A stretch of 64,000 nt of DNA from Lachnospiraceae bacterium MD335 (GTDB lineage: Bacteria > Bacillota > Clostridia > Lachnospirales > Lachnospiraceae). Of this stretch, positions 53,635 to 62,028 are shown piece after piece. The stretch spans positions 388,755-452,754 of the forward strand of contig KE159629.1 of assembly GCA_000403335.2 (NCBI GenBank). The letters are read 5' to 3'. Position numbers and translations under genes: made by a program. The stretch's first letter is position 1, and the number at the start of each line of letters is the position of its first letter. The notes below the pieces were generated by a model. The model made no database searches, was not told the origin of the DNA, and worked only from the letters and a program-made list of their open reading frames with translations.

Positions 53635-53710
53635 AATTTGAATATCAAATTTTGTCCTATCTGATATGAAATACAATTTATTATACATAATAATTGAGTT
53701 TAAGTAAACT
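53635..53710 (-). promoter_or_regulatory. ilv operon promoter with two palindromes
   Basis: TTTACT (53703-53708), a 17-base spacer and TATAAT (53680-53685). The -35 lies in AGTTTA-AG-TAAACT (53697-53710). A second palindrome AATTTGA-ATA-TCAAATT (53635-53651) lies in the leader. These may be operators for a branched-chain regulator. The 80-base leader is too short for a T-box and none is seen. Confidence 0.6.
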
Positions 53711-53753
53711 GTTTTTTTGTGTTTCCCCAAAACCCCGTAATCAGGAAAAGCCG

Positions 53754-54319
53754 TTATTCTTCCGATTTGCAGTAATGCCGATACAATTCATTTACTTTTT
53801 GCCGCATTCGTTCTGTCAGCTCCGCCGGCAGTTATTTCCGGCTTCTGATTTTTCAAGATACTCCTGAACGGACGCCGGAATGGGGTATTTTCCTTTGGGA
53901 TAAGGTTCCTGTGCCATGATTTCCTGAATGCGGTCAACGCGGAACTCCCTGATTTGATTTACCGCCGTGCAATATGCAGGGCAATACCAAAGCCCGTTCA
54001 TGACATATAACCCGACAGGGATAATTGCGCGTACGCTTTCAGCATGTTCTGACTGCAGTGTCTGACAGGCAAAAAATATCGCTTTGGCTTCGTTTTCCGA
54101 AAAGGCAATCGGCGGCAGAATGCGTTCTTTTAAAATGTGATACCCGCCCGCAGCCCCGACTTCGGAATAAAGCGGAAAACCGGCTTCTTCCAACTCCTGC
54201 AGATCACGCAGAATGGTTCTTTTGGATACACAAAACTCCTTTGCCAGTTCCCCTACCGTAAAATCTTTTTTTGCATTAATCGTAATCATCAGTTCAATCA
54301 GTCGCTGTGCTTTCGCCAT
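53754..54319 (-). pseudogene. Decayed YafY/WYL-type HTH regulator
   Basis: Intact frame from the ATG at 54319 (SD AAAGGAG) to a stop at 53816 encodes 167 aa: a complete N-terminal HTH_11 (FTVGELAKEFCVSKRTILRD) with AGFPLYSEVGAAGGYHIL. The WYL region then seems to have lost about 70 residues: FACQTLQSEHAES runs directly into IIPVGLYVMNGLWYCPAYC. At the 3' end coding resumes one frame over (LPAELTERMRQKVNELYRHY, stop at 53754), implying a one-base deletion. DNA binding may survive; ligand sensing probably does not. Confidence 0.7.
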
Positions 54320-54339
54320 TTTTTGAAACTCCTTTCCGA

Positions 54340-54362
54340 ATAGTGACAAGTTTTGTCACTAT
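54340..54362. promoter_or_regulatory. 23-bp perfect palindromic operator between regulator and YciI-like gene
   Basis: ATAGTGACAA-GTT-TTGTCACTAT, perfect 10-bp arms, in the divergent intergenic region. It is placed so that a dimeric HTH regulator, most simply the adjacent YafY-type protein, would block both promoters. TTGTCA in its right arm could serve as a -35 for the plus-strand gene. Confidence 0.75.
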
Positions 54363-54424
54363 TTTATGATAAACTATCCGTGTACCAAACACAATAGAAT
54401 AAAAATATATTAGGAGATGATTGT

Positions 54425-54724
54425 ATGGAAAATGTAATGTATCTGATGCTGATTGAAAAGAGTAAGACCTATAATAAGATGACGAAAGCCGTCGTGACAG
54501 AGCATGTTGAAAACATCAGAAAGCTGGACGATGAAGGAAAGCTGGAGCTTTGCGGCGTATTTAAAGGGTATCCGGGAATGGCAGGAATGTATATTCTGAA
54601 AACAAAAGACCGCAAGGAGGCAGAAGAAATCTGTGACGCGGAGCCTTTGATTGCAGGAGGGTATGCAACTTATAAGCTTGTTGACCTGTTGATTGCTAAT
54701 CGGGAAAATAATTACCTGCTGTAA
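54425..54724 (+). CDS. YciI-like protein
   Basis: A 99-aa dimeric alpha/beta-barrel type protein resembling YciI/YCII: short strands MYLMLIEK and AGMYILKTKDRKEAEEICDA with a final GGYATYKLVDLLI. AGGAGATGATTGT precedes the ATG. The classical YCII His-Asp pair is not obvious, so enzyme activity is uncertain. Divergent to the YafY-type regulator, a pairing seen for stress-responsive small enzymes. Confidence 0.7.
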   Translation: MENVMYLMLIEKSKTYNKMTKAVVTEHVENIRKLDDEGKLELCGVFKGYPGMAGMYILKTKDRKEAEEICDAEPLIAGGYATYKLVDLLIANRENNYLL

Positions 54725-55040
54725 TAAAATCAAGAAATCATATTAGCGGGATAAAGAAGATTCCGTTTTGCAAAATCCGTAAAACAGTGCAGCAGTTAAG
54801 ATTTTGTAACAGTTCAGCCTAGGACTTTGCACTTGCTGCAAAGTCCGTGAAACAGCGTAGTGGAAGAGATGCATCAAGCCACCACGAAGTGGTTTTGCAT
54901 GGCTTGATGCTTGTAACAGGAAGCCGAAGGCTGAACTGTTACAAGATTTTAGATAAACAAAGCGAAGAGAATTGATTTTAAAGGAATAGTGTGCTAAAGT
55001 ATAAGTGTTTTAAATTTTTAGCAAAAAGGAATCTGAAAAC
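54725..55040. other. Gene-free region holding a structured repeat
   Basis: Mostly occupied by the MITE-like element at 54804-54944. The remaining DNA is AT-rich, with a likely promoter for the lipoprotein around 54985-55020. No gene seen. Confidence 0.6.
54804..54944. repeat. MITE-like structured element with 16-bp terminal inverted repeats
   Basis: The ends TTGTAACAGTTCAGCC (54804-54819) and GGCTGAACTGTTACAA (54929-54944) are perfect inverted repeats. Inside are hairpins GGACTTTGCA/TGCAAAGTCC and GCATCAAGCCA/TGGCTTGATGC. The right half occurs again, inverted, at 7611-7665. The layout resembles the tandem units at 31574-31858 (ACTGTTCAC ends, GGACTTAGCA/TGCTAAGTCC hairpin). No ORF. Confidence 0.82.
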
Positions 55041-55631
55041 ATGAAAAATACAGGAACTTTATCCAAAACGCGGACACTGTTTATTGCCGTCACAATGTCT
55101 GCCTTTCTTTTTGGCTGCGGCGGGGCAAATGATGACGAGAAGGCGCTTGCCGATTTCTCGTCCAAGATTTCCGACTTCACGGAATACATTAAGGACGCGG
55201 ATTCCCAAATCAACGGTCTTGATGTCAGCGACAAGGCGTCCGTAGACAGCCTGCTTGCAATTCTGGACAACATGGACGAGGAATTTCAGGAGCTGGCAAA
55301 AATTGACGCGCCGATGCAATATCAGGATGTGGAAAAGCTGGCGGACGAGGCAAGTGAAAACATGTCGCTTGCCGTATCCTGCTACCACTCGTTTTTTGAA
55401 GGCGAGACGTATTCCGAAGAAGAGGCATCGTCGGCATATATGTATTATACACGTGCGATGAAACGCGTAAAGTATATCGGATATATGCTTACAGGCGGGG
55501 AAATTCCCGAGGAAGAAAATGTCATAATCTATGAGGACACAAACGACAGCAACATTCTTCACAAGTGGCTGTCTGATGATGAGGAAGAAGATGGCACTGA
55601 TGCCGGAGAAAATCCGGAACCCGAAAATTAA
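55041..55631 (+). CDS. Lipoprotein of unknown function
   Basis: A 196-aa predicted lipoprotein with a type II signal (TLFIAVTMSAFLFGCGG; lipobox FLFGC, mature Cys near residue 26). The mature part is helical and very acidic, ending in a DDEEEDGTDAGENPEPEN tail. No domain recognised. AAAGGA precedes the ATG. It converges on the serpin gene across a shared terminator. Confidence 0.75.
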   Translation: MKNTGTLSKTRTLFIAVTMSAFLFGCGGANDDEKALADFSSKISDFTEYIKDADSQINGLDVSDKASVDSLLAILDNMDEEFQELAKIDAPMQYQDVEKLADEASENMSLAVSCYHSFFEGETYSEEEASSAYMYYTRAMKRVKYIGYMLTGGEIPEEENVIIYEDTNDSNILHKWLSDDEEEDGTDAGENPEPEN

Positions 55632-55655
55632 ACAAAGCAGTTATGATCATGTATG

Positions 55656-55684
55656 AAAAACCGCAGCGGATTTGCTGCGGTTTT
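55656..55684. terminator. Bidirectional terminator between lipoprotein and serpin genes
   Basis: AAAACCGCAGC-GGATTT-GCTGCGGTTTT with A and T tracts on both sides, between convergent stops at 55631 and 55701. Confidence 0.9.
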
Positions 55685-55700
55685 GCTTTCCAAATTATTC

Positions 55701-57086
55701 TCAGGGCTGCTTTGCGCAAACCACCGGACTGTCAAGGATACCGATAAACAGCGGAACTTCATCCTCCATATTCATAATCATGTAGACAAACGGTCTGTCA
55801 AAGAAAATCTCTTTTGGTTCCTCAGGGAGCAGCGCCGCACCGCATTCCATGATCGCCTCTGTAACCGCGGCTGCCTCTGTGCCTTCATCATCCACGATGA
55901 TTTTTGCTTTTTGACGAACCAGGTCAATATATAAATTGTATTGATTTAAAGCTTTTGCGTTATTCAAACCAGTCAATCCATCTGCGCCAATTCCGCCAAA
56001 ATCCGCTTTTTCGAAGTCAAAGGCATCTTTTAATCCCATATTTATTAGACTTTCATTTAATTGCTTATCAAATTCTATCTCAAATTTCGGGAGCTTTGTA
56101 TTGACTGTTCCAGTCTGTCTTCCATCCAGCAATTCTTTTATGACCAAAGGAGTCAACTCCTTGTACAGATCACGCACCTGTGTGTTTTCATCTATGGGCT
56201 TTATCGCTACAAAGGCATACTGTGCGTTCTCCTCCTCATATCGGTACGGAAAAAGAAGTCCCTGCGCAAATTCATTTGTGAAATACTCCATCTCACTTTC
56301 TTTGTGCATCAGCTCCGCTTCTATTTCCTTTCCATCTTCCATAAAAAATTGATCGGGATACACGGAATATTTCTTAAACGGCTCCTCCCACTTTGCCTTG
56401 AAATAAACCGTATTAAAGAGAACCAATCCGGTGGAATCCTTTAGGGGCTTTTCTACCATTTTCTCAATCATACCGTTTGTTTTTTCCGAAATCCACGCGT
56501 TCATATCGTCCACAATGGCAGGTGCAGTCAAATCTTTTTGAAAGACTTCGGAGTGCATAACTGCATTGATGTCAGACAGCCAGTCGTCGGATACAGCATA
56601 GTTTTCGGAAATCCATGCAGAGTTTGCAAGCGCAATGGTACTGTTTTTCGTGGAAATCGGGTATGTTGTCATAATGCCATTGCAGATTCCTGCCATATCC
56701 GCAGCATCACCGAAAACGGACGCAAATTCCGCCTTTGTATTATTCTCGGCTCCCAGTCCCGCCATCGACAGCGCCATATAAGCAGATACAGGTGAAAGCA
56801 CAGGGTTTTCCTCCTCCATGTTTTGTGCAAAAAGTCTGTAGCTGAATTCCTTTAAGGCATCATAGCTGATTTCTGCCTTGTCGTCCGCATCCTTGTCTAT
56901 TTTGACGGGCAGCGGTTCCTCTTTTGCCGACGTTTGAATGGTTGGCTGCGTTTCCTTTGGCGGTTCCTGCTGATACAGGATTGTTTCTTCCTTCGCCTCA
57001 TTGCCCGCGCAGCCTCCCAGCAGGCAGACCGATGAAAGCATCGCCGCCGATAACAGCATTGTTTTTAACAAATCCATCTTTTTCAT
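55701..57086 (-). CDS. Serpin-family lipoprotein
   Basis: A 461-aa bacterial serpin with a lipoprotein signal (LSSVCLLGGCAG; Cys about residue 26) and an 45-residue linker. The serpin fold spans about 70-461: LSPVSAYMALSMAGLGAENN, FNTVYFKAKWEEPF and C-terminal FFDRPFVYMIMN...IGILDSP. The reactive-centre hinge DEGTEAAAVTEAIMECGA (about 399-416) keeps the small-residue pattern of inhibitory serpins; counting places P1 near Gly/Cys/Ala, suggesting an elastase-like target. Third gene of a sigma/anti-sigma operon. Likely surface-anchored protection against host or microbial proteases. Confidence 0.93.
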   Translation of the reverse strand: MKKMDLLKTMLLSAAMLSSVCLLGGCAGNEAKEETILYQQEPPKETQPTIQTSAKEEPLPVKIDKDADDKAEISYDALKEFSYRLFAQNMEEENPVLSPVSAYMALSMAGLGAENNTKAEFASVFGDAADMAGICNGIMTTYPISTKNSTIALANSAWISENYAVSDDWLSDINAVMHSEVFQKDLTAPAIVDDMNAWISEKTNGMIEKMVEKPLKDSTGLVLFNTVYFKAKWEEPFKKYSVYPDQFFMEDGKEIEAELMHKESEMEYFTNEFAQGLLFPYRYEEENAQYAFVAIKPIDENTQVRDLYKELTPLVIKELLDGRQTGTVNTKLPKFEIEFDKQLNESLINMGLKDAFDFEKADFGGIGADGLTGLNNAKALNQYNLYIDLVRQKAKIIVDDEGTEAAAVTEAIMECGAALLPEEPKEIFFDRPFVYMIMNMEDEVPLFIGILDSPVVCAKQP

Positions 57087-57132
57087 ATAAATTCCTCCGT
57101 TTCTTTTTCCTTTATGCAGTTGTCAATTCCCC

Positions 57133-57183
57133 GCAAATTTATGCAAAGACACAAATTTGCCGTGTAAAATTCTTGATTTCATA
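57133..57183 (-). repeat. Family F repeat, copy 4, after the anti-sigma gene
   Basis: Directly after the TAG: TATGAAATCAAGAATTTTAC, then ACGGCAAATTTGTGTCTTTG and CATAAATTTGCGG. The second hairpin (GCAAATTTGTG/CATAAATTTGC) is well kept, the first partly degraded. Confidence 0.6.
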
Positions 57184-58128
57184 CTATTCATTCACAAGCC
57201 GGAATGTATACCCGTAGTCTGCGAATGGCTCAAATTGTTCAATTTCTTCACGGCTGAGCGTTCCTGTCAGCTGAAAATCCTCCGAGAGACTGACTGGAAA
57301 CCCTTCCATAAACAAACGTTCATATTCCTGATACAACAGTTCTTTTCCGGCATCAGAGAGCCGCAGCTCCTCATACACGGTTTCGCCGTTTTGTTCAATA
57401 TCGCCAAATACGTCAATTGTCACATGATATAGATACTGTTCTGGCTGTGCCGTCTCAATCGTGTTGTTTGCATTGTCCCAATAGTCAATTGCCGCTTTCA
57501 AACCGTTAAGCAAAAAGTAACTGCCCTTTTTTGGCACTTTATAACATGGTTCCGTATAAAAACTGCCGTCCTGCTCTTCGTCCTGCTTCTGTTTCGGCGG
57601 AAACTCCTCTATCAGCCGCACAATTGCGTTGCCCTTTGATTCCTCTTTCAGGTTCCCAGACAAGTCCTCTGCAATCGCCGCGTCCGCCGTATCCGCCTCC
57701 ATAACCGTTCCCTCTGTAAACATACCAGTAACTGCCGTATCCCCCGGGGGCTGCACATTCTGACTAAAAGCATTTCCGTTTTCTTCCATTACTGCATCTG
57801 TTTCTAGCACAAATTCCTGAGCGCACTCTGCCGGTGCGCACAAATCGGCGCCGCCTGCGCTTTGTCCATTATCCAAAACATGCCGTTTCGGTGTCGCAAT
57901 GCCGCTCTTCCACACCCATAAGGATACAGCTGCTATAAACAAAATTGCCGCACATGCCGTTATTTTTCTGAAACTGCGCTGCTTTTTCCAAAAACCGGAA
58001 GGCACTATATCCGTCAGAGCGCTATCCTCACAGGGCGCCGCCTCTTCAATCAGCGCATCATCAAGATAGTTCATTGCGTCAAGCAGTTTTCGTGCCTGTG
58101 TATTGCGCGCATGTTTGCATGCTTTCAT
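57184..58128 (-). CDS. Putative membrane anti-sigma factor
   Basis: A 314-aa single-pass membrane protein. A cytoplasmic N-terminus of about 55 residues contains LLDAMNYLDDALIEEA, a segment seen in clostridial anti-sigma proteins paired with ECF factors. One membrane helix (56-73, ITACAAILFIAAVSLWVW) precedes a 240-residue acidic extracellular domain. There is no zinc-binding HxxxCxxC motif. Its ATG overlaps the sigma gene stop by four bases (ATGA), indicating coupling. Confidence 0.82.
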   Translation of the reverse strand: MKACKHARNTQARKLLDAMNYLDDALIEEAAPCEDSALTDIVPSGFWKKQRSFRKITACAAILFIAAVSLWVWKSGIATPKRHVLDNGQSAGGADLCAPAECAQEFVLETDAVMEENGNAFSQNVQPPGDTAVTGMFTEGTVMEADTADAAIAEDLSGNLKEESKGNAIVRLIEEFPPKQKQDEEQDGSFYTEPCYKVPKKGSYFLLNGLKAAIDYWDNANNTIETAQPEQYLYHVTIDVFGDIEQNGETVYEELRLSDAGKELLYQEYERLFMEGFPVSLSEDFQLTGTLSREEIEQFEPFADYGYTFRLVNE

Positions 58129-58682
58129 ATTGTAATCCCCTCCTTTTCCAAATGAATTTTTAACTTTCCGCGCATCCGAAAAAGCATTGACTTCACTTTG
58201 CTTTCACTGATGCCGCAATCCTCTGCAATCGCACGAATGCTCTGCGCATACCAGTATCTCTGAACGAAAACGCGGCGCATCTGCTTTGGCTGCTCCCGCA
58301 AAAATGCAGAGAGAGCCGCCCCAATTTCTGCGTTCTCAAAAGTGCGCTCCGGTTCGTTTGATGCCGGAATGCAGCGTTCCAGTTCCTGACTGAGTTCCAC
58401 AATCGTTGCCGTTCTCTTCTTTGCATGGTTATAATCATATTTATCAAAGGAAAAATTACGCGCCAACTTTGCAATATACGCAAAGAAAAAATCCGGCTTT
58501 TGGGGCGGCAGTGTGTTCCATGCGGCATGATACGTGTCGTTGATGCATTCCTGCGCGTCCTCATGATTGTGCAAAATATTCATCGAAAGCTGATGAAGCC
58601 TCTTCCCGTATTTGTCGGCTGTTTCCGTAATCGCCTGTTGGGAGCGCGCCCAAAAAAGCGCGATAATCGCCTGGTCCTCCAA
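58125..58682 (-). CDS. ECF-type RNA polymerase sigma factor
   Basis: A 185-aa sigma-70 family ECF factor. Region 2 (HNHEDAQECINDTYHAAWNT, then AYIAKLARNFSFDKYDY) and region 4 (VFVQRYWYAQSIRAIAEDCG followed by ISESKVKSMLFRMRGKLK) are both complete. The start is a TTG preceded by GAGGAGG. It is the first gene of the sigma/anti-sigma/serpin operon and probably activates it. Confidence 0.9.
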   Translation of the reverse strand: MEDQAIIALFWARSQQAITETADKYGKRLHQLSMNILHNHEDAQECINDTYHAAWNTLPPQKPDFFFAYIAKLARNFSFDKYDYNHAKKRTATIVELSQELERCIPASNEPERTFENAEIGAALSAFLREQPKQMRRVFVQRYWYAQSIRAIAEDCGISESKVKSMLFRMRGKLKIHLEKEGITI

Positions 58683-58825
58683 TACCCTTACCTCCTCGTT
58701 TGTATTTTGACCTCTTACTTATTATGAAGGAAATTTTATGAAATGGTTGCAGATTATAGAAAAAATTTTATTGTTATTTTTTTCACATTCCGTATCGCTT
58801 CATTGGGTATGATGCAACCAAAATA

Positions 58826-58853
58826 AGCGTCCTACCATGAGGTAAAACGCTTA
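58826..58853 (-). terminator. Terminator below the 55-aa gene
   Basis: Minus strand AAGCGTTTTACC-TCAT-GGTAGGACGCTTATTTTGG, interrupted stem followed by T-rich DNA, 45 bases after the stop at 58898. Confidence 0.7.
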
Positions 58854-58897
58854 CTTGTTTTTGGTTCTCCACTGCATATCTGTCTGCAATTCCTGTA

Positions 58898-59065
58898 TTA
58901 GAGCGTAATATCCTCAACATTCACCCCCATTGAGGACAATTTGGAAATCACACCCTTTATCTGATAATCAAGTTCTGCATTGTCATGTCCGCCGTTTGCC
59001 TTTTTAATGCGCTGCAAATTCATATACGTATCAATCGTTGCATTTACAATTTCTTCTTGTGCCAT
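58898..59065 (-). CDS. Small protein (55 aa), paralogue of the 63-aa product at 31.3 kb
   Basis: An ATG at 59065 (GGTGATGAT just upstream) opens a 55-codon frame: MAQEEIVNATIDTYMNLQRI...GHDNAELDYQIKGVISKLSS, ending MGVNVEDITL. It aligns along its length with the product of 31267-31458 (TID; LQR/IQR; ELDYQ/ELKKK; GVNVEDI/GVNLTDI). Charged, helical, no membrane segment. A terminator follows. Function unknown. Confidence 0.72.
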   Translation of the reverse strand: MAQEEIVNATIDTYMNLQRIKKANGGHDNAELDYQIKGVISKLSSMGVNVEDITL

Positions 59066-59145
59066 ATCATCACCACTTTTTATATGAAGTAACTATTAGG
59101 TGCTTCTGTATTTATTATAGCGGATTATGCAAAAAGTGTAAAGTC

Positions 59146-59655
59146 CTAACAAACCCAAGATTTTCGCAGTTCCATTTCAACACACTTCCACGCGTCCCCC
59201 GCAATCACGTACTCCTCTATCTGCCCCGTTTCCCGAAAGCCGACAGATTTATAACAATAATACGCGGACGCATTCTTCTCAAACACGCCAAGCGTTATCG
59301 TTTCCACCTTTAACAACGAAAACGCATACTGTATCGCCAATTGCAGCAGTTGCTTTCCATATCCTATTCCCCGTTTGGTGTCATCGACAATCACAAACCC
59401 AAAACGAAGGACATTTTTCTCCTCGTCCGTAAAACGCATAATCAGGTGACCCACAATTCCCGTCTCGTCATACGCCGTCATTTCAAAAAAATGATCGGTA
59501 TATGCCAATGCGTCGTAATGCGCGTTCAAATCCTCCTGCGTCATCGGATACCGCTCAAAACGGTCCGCACTCCACATGCGAAACGCCGTTTCATCCTTTA
59601 TCCACGAAACAATTGTTTTGGCATCACATGCCTTATAAGGTCTTAGCCTCATCAT
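59146..59655 (-). CDS. GNAT family N-acetyltransferase
   Basis: A 169-aa GNAT enzyme (RimJ/RimL-like). RLRPYKACDAKTIVSWI at the start, acetyl-CoA motif region DDTKRGIGYGKQLLQLAIQY (RxxGxG as RGIGYG) and VFEKNASAYYCYKSVGFRET. The start at 59655 follows CAGGAGGG. Substrate unknown. Confidence 0.87.
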   Translation of the reverse strand: MMRLRPYKACDAKTIVSWIKDETAFRMWSADRFERYPMTQEDLNAHYDALAYTDHFFEMTAYDETGIVGHLIMRFTDEEKNVLRFGFVIVDDTKRGIGYGKQLLQLAIQYAFSLLKVETITLGVFEKNASAYYCYKSVGFRETGQIEEYVIAGDAWKCVEMELRKSWVC

Positions 59656-59710
59656 CACCGTTCCCTCCTGTGTAAATTTCATCCATTGCCTGATACTGGC
59701 ATTTCTCCAA

Positions 59711-60220
59711 TTATAAATTTAGCGTATAACACATCTCATGCCACTGCTCCCCGCCCCACGTGGAGTTCGCCAGTCCTAAGTCAGAAAATCCCATTTTCCG
59801 ATACATCTCTATCTTATCTGGCAGACAAGTCAGAATCGCCTGCTTGCGTCCCTTTTCTTTCTCCATACAAAGATAGCGCTGCACAATTTCCCTTGCCAAT
59901 CCCTGATGCCTATACTGCGGAAGGACATCGAGACCTAATATCATGATATTGCTGCCATTTGGCACGTGTAACCCCTCGTCCGTGAAAAATTCATCTCGGA
60001 AAACCTGCTCGTCTGTCGCAATCCCGTTTAAAAAGCCTGCTATTTTTCCCGTTTTTTTATCCACTGCAACCAAAAACAGCTCTGGGGCTTTTGCGATGCG
60101 CGCCAACATGTGCTCTTTAGAGCACGCCTCATGCGGCGGAAAGCAAATCCGCTCAATGTCGGCAGCCTGCTCCGCCTCCTCCTGCCGGATTGTGCGAAAC
60201 AAAAATTGCTCGTTCTCCAT
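59711..60220 (-). CDS. GNAT family N-acetyltransferase
   Basis: A 169-aa GNAT enzyme. The acetyl-CoA loop is VLPQYRHQGLAREIVQRYL (QxxGxA-type), with ILTCLPDKIEMYRKMGFSDL behind it. The pattern IERICFPPHEACS resembles arylalkylamine-type GNATs. The ATG at 60220 follows AGAAAGGAG. It is 24 bases after the alpha/beta hydrolase, same strand. Confidence 0.87.
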   Translation of the reverse strand: MENEQFLFRTIRQEEAEQAADIERICFPPHEACSKEHMLARIAKAPELFLVAVDKKTGKIAGFLNGIATDEQVFRDEFFTDEGLHVPNGSNIMILGLDVLPQYRHQGLAREIVQRYLCMEKEKGRKQAILTCLPDKIEMYRKMGFSDLGLANSTWGGEQWHEMCYTLNL

Positions 60221-60244
60221 AAAATCTTCTGCTCCTTTCTGCAT

Positions 60245-60871
60245 TCAACTTTTCTTCCCCAAAAACGCCTGCAATACATCCCCCAACGCCTCCGGACATT
60301 CTGTATTCACTTCATGCCCTGCCCGCGGAAGGATTGCAAGCTGCGCCCGCGGAATCCGCTCCTTCAATTTCAACGCCGCCGCGCGGTTCGCCCTGTCCTT
60401 CTCTCCGCAGACCACAAGCGTCCAACAGTGCACCCTTCGCAAATCCTGCCCAAAATCCAAATGCATCATTGACTTGGAAAGCTTTATAACGTCCGCTTTC
60501 CCAAATCCCATACCTTGAAACGCAGCATTGGGCATACAGCGAAAAAGGATATTCTGCAGTTTCAGCAGCCTTTTTGGCATCTGATACTGCGTGCCAATCA
60601 GCACCAAAGCCGCAACCCTGTCACTGTGGGCAATCGCGTAATGAAGGGCAAGTATTCCGCCCAAGGAAAGCCCGCACAGACAAAACGGCTCGTTAAACGG
60701 TTCACAATATTCCTCCAACGTCTGATACAGATTTGCATAACAGACCTCTTTTCCCAAAAGCATATCCGGTAAGCTCGGGCAATACACGTCACCCCCGTTC
60801 CCCATCGCCGCTGCCGTCCGCTCCCAACTCTTGCAGTCCTGTCCTAACCCGTGTAAAAATATCGTCTTCAT
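60245..60871 (-). CDS. Alpha/beta hydrolase
   Basis: A 208-aa alpha/beta hydrolase. Oxyanion start IFLHGLGQDCKSWE, nucleophile elbow GLSLGG (Ser), acid in VVCGEKDRANR and catalytic His in RAGHEVNTE. No lid insert, so a small esterase or thioesterase type. Substrate unknown. ATG at 60871 with GGAAGG upstream. Confidence 0.87.
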   Translation of the reverse strand: MKTIFLHGLGQDCKSWERTAAAMGNGGDVYCPSLPDMLLGKEVCYANLYQTLEEYCEPFNEPFCLCGLSLGGILALHYAIAHSDRVAALVLIGTQYQMPKRLLKLQNILFRCMPNAAFQGMGFGKADVIKLSKSMMHLDFGQDLRRVHCWTLVVCGEKDRANRAAALKLKERIPRAQLAILPRAGHEVNTECPEALGDVLQAFLGKKS

Positions 60872-60883
60872 CAAAATCCCTTC

Positions 60884-61096
60884 CTACAAAACCATAACCA
60901 ACGTTCCCGCACCAATCAAAACACACCCTATAGCCGATTTTACTGTAAACCGCTCGTGCAGAAAAACAAATGCAAGCACAATCGTAATAACCACGCTCAG
61001 CTTGTCCACCGGAACGACCTTGGACGCCTCCCCAATCTGCAATGCCTTATAATAACACAGCCACGAGGCTCCCGTCGCAGCTGTTTTATGAAACAA
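60884..61096 (-). pseudogene. EamA/DMT transporter C-terminal fragment
   Basis: A 70-codon frame encoding the C-terminal half of a single EamA domain: TGASWLCYYKALQIGEASKV and VVITIVLAFVFLHERFTVKS. Small EamA proteins are about 140 aa with four to five membrane helices; only two remain and no ribosome binding site fits. No N-terminal half is found upstream, so it is a truncated remnant. Confidence 0.72.
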
Positions 61097-61149
61097 TTAT
61101 AGCGTTCCCCTGCAATCTTGTAAAGGTCCGTGTCCTTTCACGCAAAAAG

Positions 61150-61986
61150 CTATAGCAGAAAAATCTTATCCAACTGCCCATAACATACCGCTGTATCAAT
61201 CCGTACCGCCAAATTTTTCGCGTCATTACACAAATACTCTGCCAGTTCCATATCATTTTCATAAAGCTGCCGAACCATTCCGCGAATAAACTGTCTTACC
61301 ATATCCGTAATCTCCGTCACTGATTTTCCACGAAACACCTCCGCCAGCCGCAAATACTCCGCTTCCTGAAATCCCTGCGCACCAAGCGGCTTTTGTATCG
61401 CAAGATGCCCGACCGTATTTCCAAGCACAACGCTGCACAGATTATCGAACATCTCCCGGTATTCTATATTGTATTTGTGCAAAACCGAAAGAACGTATTC
61501 TCTGTCAAATCTTTGCAAGAACTGTTGTTCTTTTTGTATCGCACAAAGATACACATAAACGGCATCCGCCCCCGTATACCTGCTCCAATCCGTAAGCACG
61601 GGATAATCCAACGTCAAAATTGTATCCTGCGGACAAAATTGGACATCGTACCGCTCCAAAAACTTGGGAATCCCTTTTTGTACCGTGTCATGCAGACAGC
61701 AAACGCCAAAATCCTCAAACCGTTCCGATAACACATTAAATATGCTTGCAATCTCCGTCACCTTTTGCGTCAAAAGCCTTACCCCAGCCTGATACTGCTC
61801 TTCTGCGGACATCGCTTTTCGTACAGGTACCACTCCCTGCTCCTGATAACACTCCTCCAAGCAGTATAAAACAGCCGCAAGCAGTTCCTGCGCCCGTTCA
61901 TACGTCACGGATGTGCTCTCATTATGTGTATATTTCTTTGACAACCTGGAAACAATCGGGAACAGTTCTTCCATTTCATAATCCAT
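61150..61986 (-). CDS. Uncharacterised protein (possibly DUF6179)
   Basis: A 278-aa soluble, mostly helical protein with no motif I can assign: MDYEMEELFPIVSRLSKKYT, SIFNVLSERFEDFGVCCLHD, TGADAVYVYLCAIQKEQQFL. From memory it resembles DUF6179 proteins that neighbour DUF6323 in Clostridia; this is not verified. GGAGG lies six bases before the ATG at 61986, inside the first codons of a longer frame. It forms a tight pair with the gene upstream. Confidence 0.75.
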   Translation of the reverse strand: MDYEMEELFPIVSRLSKKYTHNESTSVTYERAQELLAAVLYCLEECYQEQGVVPVRKAMSAEEQYQAGVRLLTQKVTEIASIFNVLSERFEDFGVCCLHDTVQKGIPKFLERYDVQFCPQDTILTLDYPVLTDWSRYTGADAVYVYLCAIQKEQQFLQRFDREYVLSVLHKYNIEYREMFDNLCSVVLGNTVGHLAIQKPLGAQGFQEAEYLRLAEVFRGKSVTEITDMVRQFIRGMVRQLYENDMELAEYLCNDAKNLAVRIDTAVCYGQLDKIFLL

Positions 61987-62028
61987 AAAATCCTCCATTC
62001 GTTATAAAACCTGCAGCAACCGTCTTTT

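Noticed and set aside
53593..53680. T-box riboswitch for the ilv operon
   Set aside because: The leader is only about 80 bases and has no terminator or T-box core.
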